DNA of 64,000 nucleotides, from positions 1-64,000 of the forward strand of contig JAKAVO010000002.1 in the NCBI GenBank assembly GCA_021817255.1, given 5' to 3'. The notes under the pieces were generated by a model. The model was not told the DNA's origin, made no database searches, and was given only the letters and a program-made list of their open reading frames with translations. The DNA comes from Thermoplasmata archaeon. Lineage in GTDB: Archaea; Thermoplasmatota; Thermoplasmata; Thermoplasmatales; Thermoplasmataceae. The stretch's first letter is position 1. Each line of letters starts with the position of its first letter. The position numbers and the translations under genes were made by a program. Positions 60,454 through 64,000 of this stretch are shown in pieces.

Positions 60454-61712
60454 TTTACCGCCTCCATGATTGAAACAGTAACATAAGTCCCTGTGCCTGC
60501 GTGGCTGTGAATCAAGCCTCTTTTTGCATTTTTTACCTGGAGGGCATCATCCTTGAAATGCTTCTTGATGCTGTGCTGCAATTGCCAGAACATAAATACT
60601 GATTGCATTATGCCTGTTGCACCAACTGGATGCCCCGATGCAAGCAGCCCGCCTGATGGATTCACTGAAACCTTCCCGTTGAGGTCTGCTTTCCCTTCCT
60701 CTACGAAATGGCCTCCCTCCCCATATTTGCAAAGGCCAAGGTCTTCGTATGTTTGTATTTCCGATGATGTGTATGCATCATGCAGTTCCACCGCGTCAAT
60801 TTCTTCCAAAGGATCTGTTATCCCTGCATTTCTGTATGCTTCTATTGCTGCTGATCTGCCTGCCCTGAATGAATGGACTCCTGGATATTTGAGGTTCTTG
60901 TAGTCAGATTCCTTCTCGTTTGGAAGCAGTGGCACCTTAAGGAATGGCCTGTCTGACAGGCGCATTGTGTCTGTGCCCGTTCCGATGCCAGTTATTTTTA
61001 CCGGGTGATCTGACATTTCGAAAGCTTTTTCCTCAGAAGCCAGTATGGCTACTGCTGCTCCATCGGACATGGTACACACATCAAGCCTTGTAAGGGGATA
61101 AGAAACCATTGTGGAATTTCTCACGTCTTCAACTGTTATCTTCATCGGGCTCTGTGAGTATGGGTTATGCAAAGCGTTTCCGTGATTCTTGACAGATACT
61201 TTTGCAAGCTGCTCAACTGTAGTTCCATATTCATGCATGTGCCTGACCGCCATCATTGCATAATAACCTGTATAGAAGCCACCCACGGGATAATCGAAAT
61301 TTGTATCGCTGGCAAGCGCTATAAATTCGTTCCCTTTCCATGTATTCACGTGGGACATTGTTTCGAATCCATAAACTGCACATACATCCATTCTGCCTGA
61401 TGCAACCTCTTCAACGCCTGTCTGGAATGCCAGCCCGCCCGTTGCACCGCCTCCTTCAACTCTCTTGCTTGGCTTTGGTGTCAATGCAAGGTAGTCCTGT
61501 GCCATAATACCTGACATGAGTTGCCGCTGAAAATGGTCGGAAAAATAAGATGCCACTGAGCCATCTATGTCTTTCACTGAAATACCAATATCATTAAGGG
61601 CATAATCAAAAGCTTTTTTTGTCCTCAGCCTGAAGTCCATAGCAGGATTTGACTTTGTGAATTTAGTCACTCCTCCTGAAACCATATATACATCTCTTCC
61701 GCCATTTTTCAT
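60450..61712 (-). CDS. Thiolase-superfamily protein lacking the nucleophilic Cys
   Basis: This 420-residue protein has the thiolase fold, with the C-terminal GLLASGHPVGATGIMQ motif intact and an SCP-x-like end (GLIHSHAGTGTYVTVSIME). The usual nucleophile region VEAACASGG reads VEGGGATGG here, so the catalytic Cys (about residue 89) is Gly. The second catalytic Cys near the end is also absent, as in SCP-x-like members. It is therefore unlikely to be a normal acetoacetyl-CoA thiolase. Cys-less relatives with a DUF35 partner include steroid side-chain aldolases (Ltp2 type). It is the first gene of the thiolase-DUF35-ThyX-like string. No HMG-CoA synthase is adjacent. Confidence 0.8.
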   Translation of the reverse strand: MKNGGRDVYMVSGGVTKFTKSNPAMDFRLRTKKAFDYALNDIGISVKDIDGSVASYFSDHFQRQLMSGIMAQDYLALTPKPSKRVEGGGATGGLAFQTGVEEVASGRMDVCAVYGFETMSHVNTWKGNEFIALASDTNFDYPVGGFYTGYYAMMAVRHMHEYGTTVEQLAKVSVKNHGNALHNPYSQSPMKITVEDVRNSTMVSYPLTRLDVCTMSDGAAVAILASEEKAFEMSDHPVKITGIGTGTDTMRLSDRPFLKVPLLPNEKESDYKNLKYPGVHSFRAGRSAAIEAYRNAGITDPLEEIDAVELHDAYTSSEIQTYEDLGLCKYGEGGHFVEEGKADLNGKVSVNPSGGLLASGHPVGATGIMQSVFMFWQLQHSIKKHFKDDALQVKNAKRGLIHSHAGTGTYVTVSIMEAVK

Positions 61713-61790
61713 TTTTTCACAGCACTTCTATGATTTCTTTCTATTAAAAAGTTAGTTTAATTTAATTAGGAGCCCTGGATTATATTTTTA

Positions 61791-61821
61791 TTATATTTAC
61801 GGGCTTATTGAATTGTGCAAT
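61791..61821 (+). promoter_or_regulatory. Promoter with palindrome upstream of the ABC transporter
   Basis: A TATA-like TTATATTT (61791-61798) is followed thirteen bases later by ATTGTGCAAT (61812-61821), a one-base variant of the palindrome ATTGCGCAAT seen at 28081 and 38608. It lies inside the longer imperfect repeat TTATTG...CAATAA. The gene starts 52 bases further on, almost the same distance as from the palindrome at 38608 to its gene. A shared repressor is possible but unproved. Confidence 0.35.
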
Positions 61822-61873
61822 AATCTACATAGAAAAAGATTAAGGTATGGAGCAGATATAGTTTTGAGTAAAA

Positions 61874-63313
61874 ATGCAAAGCTCAAAAAAAAGTAATTCC
61901 GTAAAGTGGATTGCCGCTATTGTAGTTATTGTGGTTATTGTGGCTGGCTTGGGTATTTTGTTTTTAGAAAAGCCTTCCAATAAGCAAACGATCAATATTA
62001 TGGTTGACAGCGGAAGCATGACAGAATCATACCTGAAAGCTGTTGCCACGCAATTTGAGAAGAGCAATCCCAATGTGAATGTGCAGATAAACTCGGTAGG
62101 TTATTCTGACATGACAACAACAGCCCTTTCTTCTCTCCAGGGCAAAACAGCACCGCCAAACATATTCATGTATTATGCTTCCCAGGCACCGGAACTGGCC
62201 CCTTATTTATACAACCTTAACAGCACAACTGGCCAGAAATACCTGAAAGCAAGCAATTACCTTTCTGGAGACCTTGCTTCAGGTTCATATGCGCCTAATT
62301 CAACATCTGGCAACTATAACCTGATAGGCATACCGATCCATACAGTTGTGGGTTACATCCTGGTTTATAATAAGACAGTGTTTAACAATGGAACGCTGGA
62401 AAGGGGCTTCTATTCACAGTACCATTATAACATCACGCCCTCACAGCTGAATAACTGGACAGCATTAAACCAGGTTTCAAGCTATGTAGCTTCACATACC
62501 CAGTTTAATGGCAATTCAAACAAGTATGCCCTGATGTTTCCAGACAGTGCTTCCCATTCTATAATAGATACATTCTACAATCTTTTCTATCCCTATGGAG
62601 TAGGACAGAGCAAAACCGGAATACCTGCTTCCAGTTCACCCAACTACTGGACATATTTCGGTTTCCAGGGAACAAAGGTGAACATATCTTACGACAATAA
62701 CTATGGAGTGCAGGCACTGCATATGTACAAGAACCTGACCGGGTACGAACCATCGGTAAAATCACAGCCTATTGGATATAACCAGCAGGAATTGTTCTTT
62801 GGCACAGGAAATTATGCAATGGGCCTTGCCTGGTCTAGCTTCCTCCCTACATATGAAAATTCCTCATCCAAAGTGAAGAATGACCTTGGAATAAGCCTCT
62901 TGCCAGGAGGATATACAGGATATTCACCAACTTTCCTTGGAGTGAATCCATACAGCCCAAACGTATCCCTTGATCTTAAATTCCTTCAGTTTGCATCTTC
63001 CAACGCAGAGTTTTCAATGGGAATAAAGAACTATTCATATGTCCCATCCACCTATGCAGGTATGGCATCTGCTGCAAAACTGCCCAGCTTTTCATGGTTG
63101 TCTGAAGTAAACAACTATTCTGCAACAATAAAAGTGAACAGGCAATACTCACAGGTATTCCTGAAAGCATCACCACTCTTTTCAACACTTATACCAGATT
63201 TTAACGACCAGGTCCTTAATTATCTGGAAGGAACGACAACCGCAAGGGATGCTTTAAACACCGCAGCATCAGAATGGGTAAGTGAATTAAACCATCAGGG
63301 AATTACTCTGTAA
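61874..63313 (+). CDS. ABC transporter extracellular solute-binding protein (sugar type)
   Basis: This 479-residue protein has an N-terminal hydrophobic anchor (about 11-31) and a family 1 solute-binding fold. It opens with INIMVDSGSMTESYLKAVATQFEKSNPNVNVQINSVGYSDM, as in maltose- and oligosaccharide-binding proteins. Many N-x-S/T sequons fit an external glycoprotein. It would catch a sugar at the cell surface for the permease that follows after one base. The actual sugar is unknown. Confidence 0.88.
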   Translation: MQSSKKSNSVKWIAAIVVIVVIVAGLGILFLEKPSNKQTINIMVDSGSMTESYLKAVATQFEKSNPNVNVQINSVGYSDMTTTALSSLQGKTAPPNIFMYYASQAPELAPYLYNLNSTTGQKYLKASNYLSGDLASGSYAPNSTSGNYNLIGIPIHTVVGYILVYNKTVFNNGTLERGFYSQYHYNITPSQLNNWTALNQVSSYVASHTQFNGNSNKYALMFPDSASHSIIDTFYNLFYPYGVGQSKTGIPASSSPNYWTYFGFQGTKVNISYDNNYGVQALHMYKNLTGYEPSVKSQPIGYNQQELFFGTGNYAMGLAWSSFLPTYENSSSKVKNDLGISLLPGGYTGYSPTFLGVNPYSPNVSLDLKFLQFASSNAEFSMGIKNYSYVPSTYAGMASAAKLPSFSWLSEVNNYSATIKVNRQYSQVFLKASPLFSTLIPDFNDQVLNYLEGTTTARDALNTAASEWVSELNHQGITL

Positions 63314-63314
63314 C

Positions 63315-64000
63315 ATGACAAAGGGTTCCATCAGGAAGCAGGCAATAATAGTCACTTTGCCAGCTTTAACTTATTTTTTCATTTTTGTTTTGTATCCTAT
63401 TTTTGATAATTTTGCAATTTCCTTTCAAACTTTTAATTTTGCCCAGGCAGCTACCTTTGTTGGTTTAAAGAACTATGTTATCCTGACCCAGACTCCACAT
63501 CTGGATGCACTGGTTGAGAACACCATTATTTACACTCTTGCTGTGCCTGTTTTGGATGTTGCTTTGGCTATTCCCCTGGCAACGCTTGTAAAAAGGATGA
63601 ATAAGCCATACCTGATCCCGCTCATACTCCTTCCATCCTTTATTCCACAGGTCACCTCGGCAAACATCTGGCTGCTCATGATGAACCCGTCTTACGGGAT
63701 TCCGTACTTCCTTGGGCACCAGAATATTTTCATGAGTGCCTGGAGCGTGGTGCTGGTTGATGTCTGGTCCAGCCTGCCACTTGCAACTTTAATCATTTAT
63801 TCAGGGCTTAAATCGGTGCCGCCTGCGATTGAAGAGGCAACATCCATGGATGGCATAAGAGGGGCGAGAAAGCTCATAAATATTGAGCTGCCCTATATCA
63901 AATCCAACATTTTGTCCGCCTTTGTCCTGATGCTGATGTATGGATCATTCACGTTTGATCCCATATATGTCCTGAATACTTATTCAAGCCCATTCGGAAT
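63315..64000 (+). CDS. ABC transporter permease (MalF type), cut by the window end
   Basis: This ORF starts with ATG one base after the binding-protein stop and runs open to the end of the window (228 codons seen), so it is partial at its 3' end and missing from the ORF track. It has several hydrophobic helices and the permease EAA loop EEATSMDGIRGARKLINIELP, which contacts the ATPase subunit. It opens with the TYFFIFVLYPIFDNFAISF typical of MalF/UgpA-like permeases. A second permease and an ATPase are expected just beyond the window. Confidence 0.9.
   Translation, partial: MTKGSIRKQAIIVTLPALTYFFIFVLYPIFDNFAISFQTFNFAQAATFVGLKNYVILTQTPHLDALVENTIIYTLAVPVLDVALAIPLATLVKRMNKPYLIPLILLPSFIPQVTSANIWLLMMNPSYGIPYFLGHQNIFMSAWSVVLVDVWSSLPLATLIIYSGLKSVPPAIEEATSMDGIRGARKLINIELPYIKSNILSAFVLMLMYGSFTFDPIYVLNTYSSPFG

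Noticed and set aside
1-64000. CRISPR arrays, insertion sequences, integrases, phage genes or long direct repeats
   Set aside because: None found on reading both strands; the gene content is core chromosomal. The repeats seen are protein-level (AglB Ig-like units, TPR-like helices).

Overview
The window reads as a chromosomal segment of a moderately AT-rich euryarchaeon, most probably of the order Thermoplasmatales (relatives of Thermoplasma, Picrophilus, Ferroplasma and Cuniculiplasma). The archaeal assignment rests on a thermosome subunit, aIF2/5B-type IF-2, the L7Ae-S28e-L24e-NDK-IF2 gene string, Csl4 and Lsm genes, archaeal S15 followed by a RecJ-like DHH protein, MBF1, AglB, and a tetraether-lipid radical SAM synthase. 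The Thermoplasmatales assignment rests on an NADP-type D-glyceraldehyde dehydrogenase that I recognise as close to the T. acidophilum enzyme, a KDG aldolase of the non-phosphorylated Entner-Doudoroff route, and a compact haem-copper oxidase locus with a sulfocyanin-like protein. No mobile element, CRISPR array or integrase is visible; genes are tightly packed on both strands.

Layout. 1-4 kb: small membrane protein, glyceraldehyde dehydrogenase, a zinc ribbon protein abutting a 374-residue orphan. 3.6-5.9 kb: small membrane protein plus APC-type permease. 5.9-10.6 kb: terminal oxidase operon (small membrane subunit, CoxB, CoxA, blue copper protein, haem O synthase, a degenerate CPBP-like membrane protein). 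10.6-15.4 kb: MBF1, then a protease-dead site-2-protease homologue coupled to a giant TPR-like protein. 15.6-18.7 kb: gamma-carbonic-anhydrase-like protein, S15, RecJ-like nuclease and an RNase H-fold protein. 18.7-25.9 kb: a secreted protein coupled to a 2094-residue AglB with about 1,100 extra extracytoplasmic residues. 25.9-27.9 kb: a tandem ribbon-helix-helix regulator in an operon with pheT, with a candidate operator. 28.3-38.5 kb: tetraether synthase, archease, pyruvoyl arginine decarboxylase, LeuRS, aldolase-dehydrogenase fusion, GGR-like flavoprotein, TruA and an SDR.

38.7-45.1 kb: P5C-type aldehyde dehydrogenase, PEPCK with LipB, a regulator, AdoMet decarboxylase and a CaCA exchanger. 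45.2-48.3 kb: ribosomal/IF2 operon. 48.4-50.6 kb: KDG aldolase, rhodanese, methyltransferase and tRNA-Arg(UCG). 50.8-52.8 kb: Csl4, a 50-codon hidden gene, Lsm, a small basic protein, a METTL5-like methylase and a hidden 43-residue ORF. 52.8-61.7 kb: dienelactone hydrolase, ornithine carbamoyltransferase, succinyl-CoA synthetase, thermosome, a double ThyX-like protein, DUF35 and a Cys-less thiolase. 61.9-64 kb: a sugar-type ABC transporter running off the window.

Themes: heterotrophic metabolism (Entner-Doudoroff enzymes at both ends, PEPCK, succinyl-CoA synthetase, sugar uptake), aerobic respiration, ether-lipid maturation, protein N-glycosylation and polyamine synthesis. Promoters are simple TATA elements, often giving leaderless messages. 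Inside operons GGTGA-type Shine-Dalgarno sites and ATGA, GTGA or TAATG overlaps are common, and three genes seem to start at TTG. The best candidates for something new are the giant AglB, the catalytically dead S2P/TPR pair, the tandem RHH-pheT circuit, the Cys-less thiolase with DUF35, and two hidden coupled small ORFs.
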